Under the pieces are notes generated by a model that was not told the origin of the DNA, ran no database searches, and saw only the letters and a program-made list of their open reading frames with translations. From Vibrio hyugaensis (GTDB lineage: Bacteria; Pseudomonadota; Gammaproteobacteria; Enterobacterales; Vibrionaceae): DNA of 64,000 nt. A program made the position numbers and the translations under genes. This document shows positions 8,333 to 18,700 of the stretch, in pieces (the stretch's first letter is position 1; the number at the start of each line of letters is the position of its first letter). The stretch covers positions 1,302,001 to 1,366,000 of the forward strand of contig NZ_CP025795.1 in NCBI RefSeq assembly GCF_002906655.1, read 5' to 3'.

Positions 8333-9031
8333 TTAAATTCTTACGCAGCGAACACTGAACATATACTCTTTTGAGCTGGTAGCACGACGAATTTCGCCTT
8401 TGTGCGAATTCCACCACGAGTAAGCCAATGTGCGAATAATACCTTTAGAGTCAGAAGCGCTATCTGCAGTCCAAAACTCGGTGTAAGCACCTTCAGTGAT
8501 ATAAAAACCGTTCCATTTCACACCAACAGGCCTTGCGAAAAACTTATGTTTATTGACCAATGATTGGTCCATTTTTTTTAATGGTCCGTCAGTTTGCGCC
8601 TCTTTCAGTTGCAAACCAATATCTTGGTCACCGCCGCGCCAACCCTCTTGGTGAAGCTCCTCTTCAGACATACCGATGCTTCGCTCAAGCGTCTTCCAAT
8701 CTTCGTCAGTCGCGACTCTCCAACCTTCAGGACAAAGGTTTCTCTCATCAGCAACGTCATGCCAATTGTAAAGTCGACCGTACTTTAATAAGTTAGCTTC
8801 GTCATCGTTTGGAATGACGCCAGATCGCACCGCAGAGCCATCTTGGAATTGAGTACTTCTTAATCCTTCGGCTAACCAAACCTGATCGCCGATGGTCACC
8901 GTTCTGTAGATGTTACCTTCTGCGTCCCGCACAGTGTCTTCTAATTGGTAAAGCGCATTGTTGATGCCATTCGCAGAGGTTGTAGCAGCAAGTACCATAC
9001 TGACTCCTGTAGATAAAATGATATTTTTCAC
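8333..9031 (-). CDS. Secreted FISUMP-domain protein
   Basis: A 232-residue protein with an N-terminal signal peptide (about residues 1-20, MKNIILSTGVSMVLAATTSA). Most of the rest is a FISUMP domain ('Fibrobacter succinogenes major paralogous' domain): it has DAEGNIYRTVTIGDQVWLAE, GRLYNWHDV, LCPEGWRVATDEDW and a C-terminal SVRCVR. The family is beta-rich, extracytoplasmic and of unknown biochemical role, mostly found in Fibrobacteres and Bacteroidetes. The start is GTG with AAAGG about 9 nt upstream. It lies between the SDR and AraC genes on the same strand. Exported location is well supported; function is not. Confidence 0.8.
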   Translation of the reverse strand: MKNIILSTGVSMVLAATTSANGINNALYQLEDTVRDAEGNIYRTVTIGDQVWLAEGLRSTQFQDGSAVRSGVIPNDDEANLLKYGRLYNWHDVADERNLCPEGWRVATDEDWKTLERSIGMSEEELHQEGWRGGDQDIGLQLKEAQTDGPLKKMDQSLVNKHKFFARPVGVKWNGFYITEGAYTEFWTADSASDSKGIIRTLAYSWWNSHKGEIRRATSSKEYMFSVRCVRI

Positions 9032-9167
9032 GACAAGTAACCTTTCATTGGCGTAGTGTTATTACTATATCTATCAATTTGCATCTAAACTAGGCGAAAT
9101 ACTCTTGAAAAAATGCCTATTTGTATCACATGTAGATTCTAGGCTACCTCGCTGTATGGTTCGATAA

Positions 9168-10058
9168 CTAGGTAATATTCTCAATAATGTCCTTTGACCG
9201 ACTCCATTGTTTAGGCGATTGACCAAACATGCGTTTAAACTCTCGGCTAAATTGAGAGGACCTCACATACCCTACCGCCATCGCCGCCTCGTTAACGTTC
9301 ATCCCTGCAGCTATCTTCATAGCGGCTTTGTTTAGGCGCATCGACTTCATAAATTGGATTGGGGACATACGAGTTGCTTGTTTGAATTTGCGATGGAAAA
9401 CTGCACGACTCATACTAACTATAGAAGCAAGTTCATCGATGGTAACGTTCTTACTAAGATTAAGTGTTAGGTACTCAATCGACTTAGCGATTTCGTTCCC
9501 AATACCAAACGCTCGTCTTGCAGAAATGCCAGCATCACCTTTCAAGACTGCGTAGTAGAATTCGCGTAGGCGACTTTCACCCAAGATAGCGGTATCTGCG
9601 CTATTCTCGCAAAGTTGGAGTAACCTTAGCAGCGCATCAGAAAAGGGGTCATCCCAGTTAGCTAATGACATGCCAGGCGGTTGTGAACTACTTTTGGGTA
9701 ATTTTATCGCGCCAGTAGTACTTTCCATTTCAATAGCCAGTTCAGTCATCACCTTGGTATCTAGAGATATATAGACTCCCAACAATGGAGTTTCTGAAGA
9801 AGCTTCAGGAGTCCCCGCTTCGACGGGCATAGATACTGTGCAGCACATGTATTGACTGTTGTCATAGATGTAATGTTCGCCGTCAAGAATCGCTTCTTTC
9901 TTGCCACTCAATATTACAACCACCGTCGGTTCATATACCGCTGGCGCACAAGGAATCGAGTGCGTCACTCGGAACAGACTGACACCTTTGATTCCCGTTT
10001 CGATGATGCCGTCTTCAGTGATCCGGCTCTCTACTATTTGTTTAATTCTCTGTTTCAT
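9168..10058 (-). CDS. AraC-family transcriptional regulator
   Basis: A 296-residue activator-type regulator. Residues ~20-180 form an AraC_N/cupin-like sensor (VVVILSGKKEAILDGEHYIY, then a MPVEAGTPEAS segment). The C-terminal ~100 residues carry two helix-turn-helix motifs (NVTIDELASIVSMSRAVFHR and NVNEAAMAVGYVRSSQFSRE) ending in FKRMFGQSPKQW. This AraC_N type is frequently next to oxidoreductase genes it controls, and an SDR lies 0.9 kb downstream here. The inducer is unknown. Confidence 0.9.
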   Translation of the reverse strand: MKQRIKQIVESRITEDGIIETGIKGVSLFRVTHSIPCAPAVYEPTVVVILSGKKEAILDGEHYIYDNSQYMCCTVSMPVEAGTPEASSETPLLGVYISLDTKVMTELAIEMESTTGAIKLPKSSSQPPGMSLANWDDPFSDALLRLLQLCENSADTAILGESRLREFYYAVLKGDAGISARRAFGIGNEIAKSIEYLTLNLSKNVTIDELASIVSMSRAVFHRKFKQATRMSPIQFMKSMRLNKAAMKIAAGMNVNEAAMAVGYVRSSQFSREFKRMFGQSPKQWSRSKDIIENIT

Positions 10059-10403
10059 TTTTAGCTTCGATGTTTAAGTTGATACAAATAGGCACGTTTT
10101 CGAGAGGATTTATTCTACTTAGATAAACCCACGAGAGATATAGTCAAATCTACCTAACGATAGTCCCTCAAATAACAGCTTGCAAATACAGTTCACCATT
10201 AGCAGCGAGCTCCACAAGATTGAAGAGACTCACACTATGACGATTCGACTACTTGGCAAAAAACTGATGGTAAAGAACCCTGTGCTCGCAAGTTGTCATG
10301 ATTCAGTCACTGAGTCTGAATTAGAGTTAGCTCATGAAGATCAAACCCCAAAGATCAAAAAAGGCGAACCGCTTGGCTCGCCTCTTTTGTTAAAAGAAAT
10401 TTG
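10059..10403. other. Intergenic region
   Basis: It holds the AraC gene's upstream region and a terminator (10357-10388) for the YcxB-like gene. A + strand frame from 10180 runs through the terminator stem and is rejected as coding. Confidence 0.5.
10357..10388. terminator. Rho-independent terminator, AAAGGCGAACC family
   Basis: AAAAAAGGCGAACC pairs with GGCTCGCCTCTTTT around GCTT, with one mismatch. It lies just past the stop codon of the YcxB-like gene on the minus strand. Confidence 0.75.
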
Positions 10404-10898
10404 TTAGCTCGCTTTTGATGCCGCGTGCTGCTCTACCATAAACGCGATGACTTCTGCGTTTAAGCAAGATTTGCTGATGTATTGGCGTTGTTTACCCAGA
10501 TGAAGAATAAAGCCCAAATCAGTTTGTTCGAGTTGGTCGATTTCATTCCAAGCTAGGCTGCGGTCAACTTTACCGCTTTTGTAGCGCACGCCATCTGCGT
10601 TCACTTGAAATACTACTTTGCTGCCACGGCTTGAGCTGATGGTTTGACGCCACAGCCACCAAGTTCTTTTGAAGTAAACGCTACATGCTTCAATAACACT
10701 CAATACAATAAAGAACCAACCGACATAGCCGTTAGGTAGCAGTTCAAACTCTAATAAGACCACACCAAAGATAAGAAACAGTATCCCTTTTAGGTACGCA
10801 TGTGGGAACTTAGTTGGCTGACTAGTTTGATCATAACACTCAGCAAAGAAAGGTTTGTCGAGTGTGTATTCTGTGGTGAATTCGAAATCTTTAGACAT
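10404..10898 (-). CDS. YcxB-like membrane protein
   Basis: A 164-residue inner-membrane protein. A soluble N-terminal strand pair (FEFTTEYTLDKPFFAECYDQ) precedes two adjacent transmembrane helices (about residues 36-53 and 58-76). A cytoplasmic C-terminal domain follows, with GVRYKSGKVDRSLAWNEIDQ and FILHLGKQRQYISKSCL, the pattern of YcxB-like C-terminal domains (PH-like). The family has no established role. It appears to be a single-gene unit ending at the terminator at 10357-10388. Confidence 0.7.
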   Translation of the reverse strand: MSKDFEFTTEYTLDKPFFAECYDQTSQPTKFPHAYLKGILFLIFGVVLLEFELLPNGYVGWFFIVLSVIEACSVYFKRTWWLWRQTISSSRGSKVVFQVNADGVRYKSGKVDRSLAWNEIDQLEQTDLGFILHLGKQRQYISKSCLNAEVIAFMVEQHAASKAS

Positions 10899-11060
10899 GT
10901 ATGGTTACTTTAAGGTTTCTGTAAATGAGTATTCTTGGTTGCACTCTCGCAACGCGTGCATTGTAGCGCTTCTCGGAGCTTATCTTTAGTCCTTTTGATT
11001 CTGTTTTGTAAATCAATGATAACAAAACGCTAGAAGACCTCGGTGCACTTGCTAAGATCA

Positions 11061-11090
11061 AACAAGGCGAACCAATTGGCTCGCCTTGTT
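11061..11090. terminator. Rho-independent terminator, AAAGGCGAACC family
   Basis: AACAAGGCGAACC pairs with GGCTCGCCTTGTT around AATT. It lies 33 bp beyond the stop of the DUF5062-like gene and between two minus-strand genes. Confidence 0.75.
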
Positions 11091-11122
11091 AATTGATAAT
11101 CGTTGTTATTTCTTCAAGTTTT

Positions 11123-11383
11123 CTATTTTAGAGGGTCATTGTCTGGCAACGCACTGTGAATCCAAAGTGCCAGTCTGTGTTTGATGTTTGCGCCATCTAA
11201 TTTGCTGTCCGGTAGTGGCGTGATCTGTTTAGCATCAACCAAGAACAGGTAAATCGCTTTTACTCTTACTGGTTGTGGTGACTGAGGAAGGTCAAAGCCC
11301 TGCATCTTTGCCATCTTCCCGGCAATCTCTAGTGCCTTTTTAACCAGTTTATCTTCATTGTGAAGCTTGGAGCTTTTTGACAT
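11123..11383 (-). CDS. DUF5062-like small protein
   Basis: An 86-residue soluble, lysine-rich protein (start MSKSSKLHNEDKLVKKALEI) with a conserved-looking centre VKAIYLFLVDAKQITPLP and C terminus ALPDNDPLK. These features recall the Vibrio/Shewanella family DUF5062, which has no known function; the match is from memory and not certain. It lies 83 bp downstream of threonine aldolase on the same strand. Confidence 0.65.
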   Translation of the reverse strand: MSKSSKLHNEDKLVKKALEIAGKMAKMQGFDLPQSPQPVRVKAIYLFLVDAKQITPLPDSKLDGANIKHRLALWIHSALPDNDPLK

Positions 11384-11466
11384 TGATAAAATCCTCTTGT
11401 TCGCTTGACCTCAGAATACATGAAGTAACGCCAGTGACGTGTTAATAAGCTCGCATATTGATAAGT

Positions 11467-12543
11467 TTATGCCTTATTACCGAGTAACTGATTGAAAAAT
11501 GACCTTAATTCGTCATCATCAAGGTTGAGCAGGTAGTCGCCAACATACCATTCAATAATGGATTGATTTGGATGTGCCGTGACTTGCGGGTTACCAAACC
11601 AAATGCCCTTTTCCGTGGCAAACGTGTGTTGGAGTTCTTTCAACTCTTCACAGCTAAATGGCAGGATAAGGTGCAACATGTTTGCTTGAGGCTGAGTTGG
11701 TCTTATCGCTAAAGACGGGAACTCTTCAATGATTTTGTAGAGCTGTTTTGTTCGCTCAAACAGAGCCGGCATTTGTGACAACCTTTCATCAAATTGCATT
11801 GCCGCAGACACCACATAAGGTGTTCTGTGATACAGGTTGCCACCTTGCCGCTTCATCCACATTGAAGCCACTTCAATGAACGACTTTGAGCCAAGCAGCA
11901 TAGATCCGCCCATGCCGTTGATGCCTTTGTAGAGTGAAACATAGGTCGTATCAAAACCAGCGGCGATCTCACGGTATTCTTTCTGATAGTACGCTGCGGT
12001 TTCCCATAGTCTTGCTCCATCCATGTGGAGATGAATGTCATTTTCGGCGCAGTACGCTTTGATTTCTTCTAGTTCATGCCATGAAGGTAGCTGACCACCA
12101 ATTTCACGCATCGGGAGTTCATAAAGAACGGCTGCGATTTCATCCGGCCACGCAGTGAGATCTTCAAGCTTCCATGTTTGGTAAGGGTTCCCTACTGGCA
12201 GAATATTAAAGCGATGTTGAAGCTGATAACCTTGTTTTTCATGCACTGGAATATGGCTAGATGCGTGCATGGCGACAATAGGATTACGCTTTTGTCTTGT
12301 GACAATTTCGAGCACTGTTGGCTGTGTCATCGTCCCTGTCACAACAAAAAGCCCTGCCTCATAACCCAGGAGATCGGCAACCTTTTGCTCGAACGCTTGA
12401 ATCGTTTCTCCCTCGCCGTAGACATCATGATTCACGTTGTTTTCTTCGCACCACTTTGCCATTTTCGCAAAGTGTTCGGCCGGAGAGTCTTCTCTATTAC
12501 CAGGGAGATGGGTATGACAAAGCTGTTTTAGGTGGGCACTCAT
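11467..12543 (-). CDS. Threonine aldolase family protein (PLP-dependent)
   Basis: A 358-residue fold-type I PLP enzyme of the beta-eliminating lyase/threonine aldolase family, which cleaves L-threonine or allo-threonine to glycine and acetaldehyde. The PLP-aspartate region HMDGARLW is at 173-180, and the Schiff-base lysine K206 lies in VSLYKGING. GEGETIQAFEQKVADLLGYE near the N terminus matches the family's substrate-binding start. It is somewhat longer than E. coli LtaE (333). Amino acid specificity cannot be read from the sequence. It appears monocistronic or co-transcribed with the DUF5062-like gene. Confidence 0.85.
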   Translation of the reverse strand: MSAHLKQLCHTHLPGNREDSPAEHFAKMAKWCEENNVNHDVYGEGETIQAFEQKVADLLGYEAGLFVVTGTMTQPTVLEIVTRQKRNPIVAMHASSHIPVHEKQGYQLQHRFNILPVGNPYQTWKLEDLTAWPDEIAAVLYELPMREIGGQLPSWHELEEIKAYCAENDIHLHMDGARLWETAAYYQKEYREIAAGFDTTYVSLYKGINGMGGSMLLGSKSFIEVASMWMKRQGGNLYHRTPYVVSAAMQFDERLSQMPALFERTKQLYKIIEEFPSLAIRPTQPQANMLHLILPFSCEELKELQHTFATEKGIWFGNPQVTAHPNQSIIEWYVGDYLLNLDDDELRSFFNQLLGNKA

Positions 12544-12789
12544 TGTTCTGTCCTTTGAATCAAAGCTTCAACAATGTAACTTGTTAATACGGAGGCGTAA
12601 ACTGCATTTTCGCGATGTATTTTCTGCGTATGCCTCCGTGCGGAACCTCCGACTGGGCATAGATTCAGCTCAAGAATGATTTATGCAGAACAAAGATCAA
12701 GCTCACCGTAAACACGAAAAGAAACCCAGTTATAGATTGGCGAAAAGTCTTTGTCTTGGCCTTTCGCTGACGAAATACGCTACAGAAAC

Positions 12790-13659
12790 TTACTCCTCTT
12801 CAGGTTGAATATTTTTATTGGTCAGTTTTGCGATTAACCCACCTATCCTCCTTCGCATATCACTTCTCTCGACAATCATGTCTAAAGCGCCATGCTCCAG
12901 AAGGAACTCACTTTGTTGAAAGCCATCCGGTAGCTTTTCTCGTACGGTTTGTTCAATCACACGACGCCCAGCAAACCCGATCCTTGCTTCTGGCTCACCG
13001 ATATTGATATCCCCCAGCATAGCTAAACTTGCAGAGACGCCACCGAACGTTTGATCGGTCAATACCGAAATATAAGGTAAGCGTGCGTGGGATAGCCGCG
13101 CCAATGCTGCGCTGGTTTTTGCCATCTGCATTAACGCCATTAAGGACTCTTGCATACGAGCGCCACCACAAGCTGAAAAACAAACTAATGCACAATTATC
13201 TTCTATTGCCGTATCGACGGCATCAACAAAACGTGCACCTACGACTGACCCCATCGACCCCGCCATAAAGGAAAATTCAAATGCACAGGCGACAACGGGT
13301 AAACCGAGTAGCTCACCTTTCATCGCGATTAACGCATCTTTCTCTCCAGTATTCTTTTGAGCAAGGGCGATACGTTCTTTGTAGCGCTTTTTATCCTTAA
13401 AATTGAGCAGATCTTTTGGCTCATATTCACTGCCGATTTCTATCCACTTTCCTTTATCCAAGAGGCTATCCAAACGATGTCGCGCTGACATCCGCATATG
13501 ATGTTTGCATTTTGGGCAAACTTCTAAGTTCTCCTTAAGGGCAAGCCGATACAATACTTGATCGCAAGACGGACACTTGGTCCATACCCCTTCTGGAATT
13601 GACGCTTTCCGCGTACTGATGATGCTCTTGTTATCAAATATCTTTTCTAACCAATTCAT
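12790..13659 (-). CDS. accD: Acetyl-CoA carboxylase carboxyltransferase beta subunit (AccD)
   Basis: A 289-residue protein with the AccD zinc ribbon (C29, C32, C48 and C51: CPSCDQ and CPKCKHH) followed by the carboxyltransferase crotonase-like domain. That domain shows [45 protein letters not shown] and [12 protein letters not shown]. With AccA it forms the carboxyltransferase that makes malonyl-CoA for fatty acid synthesis. It stands alone, divergent from a LysR gene, rather than in the usual truA-accD-folC neighbourhood. It may therefore be a second copy; the window cannot show whether another exists. It ends at GAG-rich EEE. Confidence 0.92.
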   Translation of the reverse strand: MNWLEKIFDNKSIISTRKASIPEGVWTKCPSCDQVLYRLALKENLEVCPKCKHHMRMSARHRLDSLLDKGKWIEIGSEYEPKDLLNFKDKKRYKERIALAQKNTGEKDALIAMKGELLGLPVVACAFEFSFMAGSMGSVVGARFVDAVDTAIEDNCALVCFSACGGARMQESLMALMQMAKTSAALARLSHARLPYISVLTDQTFGGVSASLAMLGDINIGEPEARIGFAGRRVIEQTVREKLPDGFQQSEFLLEHGALDMIVERSDMRRRIGGLIAKLTNKNIQPEEE

Positions 13660-13754
13660 AGGGAAAACCTTTATCGAGAAATCAAGTTAGCAAACATTGT
13701 ATAAACCTACTTTGAGTAATAAAGTGTGATTAATAGGCTTCATAATCCAATAAA

Positions 13755-14675
13755 ATGGGATTAACTAAGATGCTCGATAAAATTGATCCGCAATGGCTTA
13801 AGAGTTTCCACTGCGTCTATGAGAACAATAGCTTTAAGAGAGCTGCTGAGTTTTTGTCCCTACCCACATCAAATGTCAGTCGGCATATTGCTTTACTGGA
13901 AGAACAACTTGATGTGCGATTGTTTGATAGAACAACCCGAAGAATTTGCGCGACAGACGCTGGTGAACACCTTTATTTACGTACACAGCCGCTACTCGAC
14001 ACACTGAATGATGCGCTTCAAGACGTAACGCAACACTCTCGAGCGGTCATGGGCCAGCTCAACGTTCTGATGCCAGATTCTCCAGAGTTAGCAAAAGCTG
14101 TCGTCTCTTTTTGTGTTCAACACCCTTCAATTTCATTGAACTGCGAAACAAACTTGAGCCCGAAAGAAGACTTACTGGACGGGTTTGACGTTATCTTGAG
14201 CTTTCATCGCGGGAAGTTGGAAGATAGCAATTGGATTGCCAAAGAGATTAAGCGCTGGCCGAGTGTTGTCGTCGCTTCACCTAACCTGCTGCAAACATGC
14301 CAGAAACCTTACCAAATCACAGATTTGAGGCACGTTCCGTGTGTGAGTAGCTTTACGGCCTTAAAAGGAACACCTTGGGTTTTCAAAAGTTCAGAGGGAG
14401 AGCTGATAACCCAAAGAGTGAAGTCTTCATTTAAAGTAAACAGTGGACAACTTGCCAAATCCGGTGCATTGGCAGGGTTGGGCTTTGCGATTCTGCCTGC
14501 TGAGTTTTGCCGAGACGAATTAGATTCAGGCGGTTTGAAAGTGATTGATTTGGAATACACACCAGAAGATTTGGTGTTGTATGCGTTTTACGCATCGAGG
14601 AAGCACTTAGCGAAAAAGATACCAGTATTTATCGAACACCTACAGCGCCAAGCGAGCACTGACGAAAGTGCATAG
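13755..14675 (+). CDS. LysR-family transcriptional regulator
   Basis: A 306-residue LysR-type regulator. The N-terminal winged helix-turn-helix is at about residues 14-72 (FKRAAEFLSLPTSNVSRHIA, then LFDRTTRRICATDAGE). The effector-binding domain follows, resembling the CrgA/PBP2 group. A second ATG at 13770 would remove five residues and has GGGA 9 nt upstream, so the true start may be 13770. It is divergent from accD with a 95-bp shared promoter region, the classic arrangement for LysR control of the neighbour. The ligand is unknown. Confidence 0.9.
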   Translation: MGLTKMLDKIDPQWLKSFHCVYENNSFKRAAEFLSLPTSNVSRHIALLEEQLDVRLFDRTTRRICATDAGEHLYLRTQPLLDTLNDALQDVTQHSRAVMGQLNVLMPDSPELAKAVVSFCVQHPSISLNCETNLSPKEDLLDGFDVILSFHRGKLEDSNWIAKEIKRWPSVVVASPNLLQTCQKPYQITDLRHVPCVSSFTALKGTPWVFKSSEGELITQRVKSSFKVNSGQLAKSGALAGLGFAILPAEFCRDELDSGGLKVIDLEYTPEDLVLYAFYASRKHLAKKIPVFIEHLQRQASTDESA

Positions 14676-14690
14676 AGAATAGAACAACTG

Positions 14691-14988
14691 TATACCCAAG
14701 TAACCTCGAGATGCTAGGTTCAGCGAGAATGACTTGGTTTGTAGACGCGGCGCCGATTTAAAGGTCTAGTGGGTCTAAATCAAGAATCGGCAACAAAGTA
14801 TGCAAGCCAAGGCCCTTACTATTCTTAAAGAGTGCCCTTCGAGAGCGTGTCATGAACTCGCATTTTTATTAAACCAATGGCTGCGTCAAACAACTTGGAA
14901 AGAGCTGGCTATTACGCTGCGTTGTTTTCCTTGAACTCGACTCAATGACAACGCTCTGAATCCTACATCTTGAAGTCACTTGGGTATA
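14691..14988. repeat. MITE-like element with terminal inverted repeats (298 bp)
   Basis: Perfect 11-bp inverted ends TATACCCAAGT (14691-14701) and ACTTGGGTATA (14978-14988) extend imperfectly inward for about 26 bp (both contain GAGATG/AAGATG followed by TAGG). There is no open reading frame. The same end sequence occurs as a solo copy at 20295-20324. Such 'TATACCCAAGTGACCTC...' repeats are common between Vibrio genes. Its mobility is inferred from its structure. Confidence 0.75.
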
Positions 14989-15085
14989 AAACGCTTAGAT
15001 AATGTATACGTCGACCGTAACCTAATCTGCTTGTGCTCAAGCATCGATAACTACGAATATTAATTTTTGTAGAATCTAAATGAGC

Positions 15086-15114
15086 AAAGGCTAACCGTTT
15101 GGTTCGCCTTTTTT
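15086..15114. terminator. Rho-independent terminator, AAAGGCGAACC family
   Basis: AAAGGCTAACC pairs with GGTTCGCCTTTTTT around GTTT (one mismatch). It lies between the MITE-like element and the minus-strand lectin-like gene's stop. Confidence 0.8.
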
Positions 15115-15150
15115 GCTTTAGAACGTTGACATACATTCAAATACTTAATT

Positions 15151-15711
15151 TTAAAGAGGGACGACCGTCCACTGCATTAGCTTTGGTTCTACTTGGTCAC
15201 ACTGAGCCAATTCAAGTGGTCGTTTCACCCATGGGCCGGCTTCTTGAGTTTCTGATGTAACCGCCAAACAATAACTGGTATCCGCTTTAAGTCTGAATGT
15301 TTGGTCTTGTTCGTTATAAACAAAATATTGGTGCTTCGCATCACTACATTCTAGTAGCGCGAGCTCACTCTTTCCTGTCGCCAAAAGGCCCTGCATACAC
15401 AGCCCTTCAAACGCATAGGATTGAATCTTATTTGTTTCACTGTTGTACTCAAATCTCACATCATGACCTGAATGGTTTCGAGGAGAGCCTTCTTCTGGCT
15501 TGGGTTTACAAGTATGAGTTTGCAATAATTCTGAGTGGCCACGACCATAAGTATCAATGCAAAAACCATAACCGTTTGGTTCATCTAAGTTGTCGCTTAA
15601 GACAATGTATGGGGGCTCTGTCGGTACATTTGGCTCTGCTGCAAAGAGGAATGAAGGAGCAAAAATTACGCTAGATGCCACAATGAGTTTGGTCATACTT
15701 TTCAGTTTCAT
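15151..15711 (-). CDS. Secreted protein with ricin-type beta-trefoil features
   Basis: A 186-residue exported protein. The signal peptide covers about residues 1-24 (MTKLIVASSVIFAPSFLFAA in the middle), and the mature protein starts near AEPNVPTEP. It contains cysteine pairs and the repeated short pattern of beta-trefoil lectins: FCIDTYG...LLQTHTC, LCMQGL...LALLEC, YCLAV...LELAQC, each ending in a hydrophobic-C motif plus a final MQWTV. This suggests a carbohydrate-binding module with three QxW-like repeats. There is no catalytic domain, so a lectin or inhibitor role is possible but unproven. It appears to be a single-gene unit. Confidence 0.65.
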   Translation of the reverse strand: MKLKSMTKLIVASSVIFAPSFLFAAEPNVPTEPPYIVLSDNLDEPNGYGFCIDTYGRGHSELLQTHTCKPKPEEGSPRNHSGHDVRFEYNSETNKIQSYAFEGLCMQGLLATGKSELALLECSDAKHQYFVYNEQDQTFRLKADTSYCLAVTSETQEAGPWVKRPLELAQCDQVEPKLMQWTVVPL

Positions 15712-15791
15712 ATCTATTTCATCCTTTGAAAGTTATCAGCGAGTAATGATGAGCCACACTTAGGCTCACCATTTCTTCGTTTTATTATTGC

Positions 15792-18700
15792 TTAGTTGGG
15801 CTGTTCGGCGTTGTTTGCTATTTTTGCTTTGTCATCTGATTTGAACAGTTTGCAGATCAATACAAAAAATAGCGGAGCGAAGTAAATTACCAATAATGTC
15901 GCACCCATCATGCCGCCCAGCACTGACGTACCAATCGCGTTACGAGCATTAGCACCCGCTCCCGTACTAAGCACTAATGGCAACACTCCGAGTCCAAACG
16001 CCAGTGACGTCATAATGATTGGGCGCAGACGCATTTCACAAGCTTGTACCGTTGCATCAATAATGTTGACGCCTTTTTCATAAAGCTCTTTAGCAAACTC
16101 AATAATCAGAATTGCGTTTTTGGCGGTTAAACCAATAGTAGTCAAAACGCCCACTTGGAAGTAAACATCGTTTTCTAGCCCGCGCAACATGATCGCAGCC
16201 AGTGCGCCGAGTATCCCAAGTGGAACAACAAGAATAATCGCAATTGGAATACTCCAGCTTTCATACAAAGCAGCTAAACAGAGGAAAACCATCAAGATGG
16301 AGATCGCGTACAGAATTGGCGCTTGGTTGCCTGCTTCGATCTCTTGATAGGACATTCCCGTCCAGCTCACCTGTACATCGTTTGAAATCTCTGCGGCTAA
16401 TCTATCGATTTCATCCATCGCTTCACCAGTACTGTAACCAGAAGCTGCTTCACCGACGATTTCTACTGCAGGGTTGCCGTTATAACGTTGTAACTGTGGA
16501 GAGCCTTGACCCCAGTGATAAGTACTGAAAGCCGAGATTGGCACCATCTCACCGTTGTTGTTACGCACAAACCATAGGTTAAGGTCTTCTGGTGTCATGC
16601 GATATTCAGCATCGGCTTGAATGTAAACCTTCTTAGAGCGACCACGATCGATGAAGTCATTCACGTATGACGATGCCCAAGCAATTGACAATGATTGGTT
16701 GATGTCATCAATTTCTAGACCTAGCACTTTGGCTTTTTCATAGTCGACATCAAGGAATAGTTGCGCGGTATCCTCAAGGCCGTTTGGTCGTGTACTTTGC
16801 AATAATGGACTTTGAGCCGCCGCCGCCAGTAACTGGTTTCTGAACTCAATCAGTTTGTCATGGCCAACAGCACCCACGTCTTCTAGGTAGAAGTTAAAAC
16901 CCGTTGAAGTACCAAGTTCTCGAATTGCTGGGCTACTAAAAGCAAAGATCTGTGCATGTTTGTAATTTGAAAACTCACCCATTACACGACCGATAATGGA
17001 ATCCACATCGGTTCCGGGTTCAGTCCTTTCTGACCAATCTTTCATGCCAATAAATGCCATCGCTGCATTTTGCCCAGAGCCTGAAAAGTTGAATCCAGAC
17101 ACGGTAAACACGTGGTCGACGGTATGTGATTCGTTCTCTTCAAAATAATCTTTGATATCCAACATCACTTCTTGTGTCTTTTGTAATGTGGTCCCCGTTG
17201 GTGTGGTGACCATGACCATGAAGTCACCTTGGTCTTCATTTGGTAAAAATGAACTTGGCAGCACATTGTATAGATAAGCCGTGCCTGCAAAAAGCATCAG
17301 GTACACAAAAACGAAGCGCAGTGGGCGTTGTAAAGCGTGTTTAACTGAACCTCGGTATTGGCTGGATAGCTTGTCGAACCCTTGGTTAAACAGTGCAAAA
17401 AATTTATTGCTCGACGCTTTATCGACAGGCTTTAGAAGCGTTGCACATAATACGGGAGTCAGAATCAATGCCACAACAACAGACAACACCATTGCCGAAA
17501 CAATCGTCAAAGAGAACTGTTGGTAGATAACGCCCGTTGACCCTGACATGAAGGCCATAGGAATAAATACAACCGACAACACCATCGTAATACCGATTAA
17601 GGCACTGGTGATTTGTCCCATTGATTTTTTGGTTGCTTCAAGAGGTGATAGATTCTCTTCATGCATTAAACGTTCAACGTTTTCCACAACAACAATGGCG
17701 TCATCAACCAGAAGGCCGATAGCCAAGACTAAACCAAACATGGTGAGTGTATTGATCGAGAACCCCAGCATGGCCATAACACCGAAGGTGCCAAGCAGTA
17801 CGACTGGTACGGCGATGGTTGGGATTAAAGTTGCTCGTAGGTTTTGCAAAAACAGCAACATCACGACAAATACAAGCCCAACCGCTTCAAAGAGGGTTTT
17901 GACCACTTCACTGATGGATAAACGGATAAACAAGTTGTTATCGGTTGTTTTAACCAGTTCTAGTCCATCCGGAAACCCTTTTGAAAGTTGTTCAAGTTTT
18001 GCATCAACCGCATTTTGTGTGTCTAACGAGTTCGCGCCAGTTGCAAGAGTGATTGCAATACCAGAGGACTCCTTACCCATATAGGCAGGTATAACCGAAG
18101 ATTCTTCACTGGCTAACTCTACACGAGCGACATCTTTAAGCTTAATCTGAGAGCCGTCACTGTCGACTTTAATTAAGATATCCTCGAACTCTTCAACGCT
18201 AGTTAATAGGCTTTGTGCTGTGATACTGGCATTAATTAACTGAGAATCAATGGCTGGCGTTCCGCCTAATTGTCCTACCGTTACTTGACTGTTTTGAACA
18301 GATACCGCATTAGAAACGTCAACAGGTGTGAGACTGTAGCTGTTCAATTTGGCAGGGTCTAACCAGATACGCATCGCATAGGATGGGCCGAAAATGGTCA
18401 CTTCTCCCACGCCGTTCACACGACTTAGGATATCTTTGATGTTTGAATTTGCGTAATCTTGAATATCACCCGCACTCATACTGCCGTCAGGAGAATACAG
18501 GTTGGTTACCGACATAAAACCTGACGTACTCTTGGTCACAGACGTACCTTGATTTTGTACCGCTGTCGGCAGGCGATTACTCACTTGCTGTAAGCTATTT
18601 TGAACTTGTACCTGAGCGATATCGGGGTCAGTGTCTGCACTAAACGTTAAGGTAACACTCGCACTACCAGAAGAGTCACTTTTAGACGCCATGTATAACA

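Noticed and set aside
10180..10407. 75-codon + strand frame
   Set aside because: Its 3' end encodes the terminator stem (GEPLGSPLLL); no homology and no clear ribosome site.
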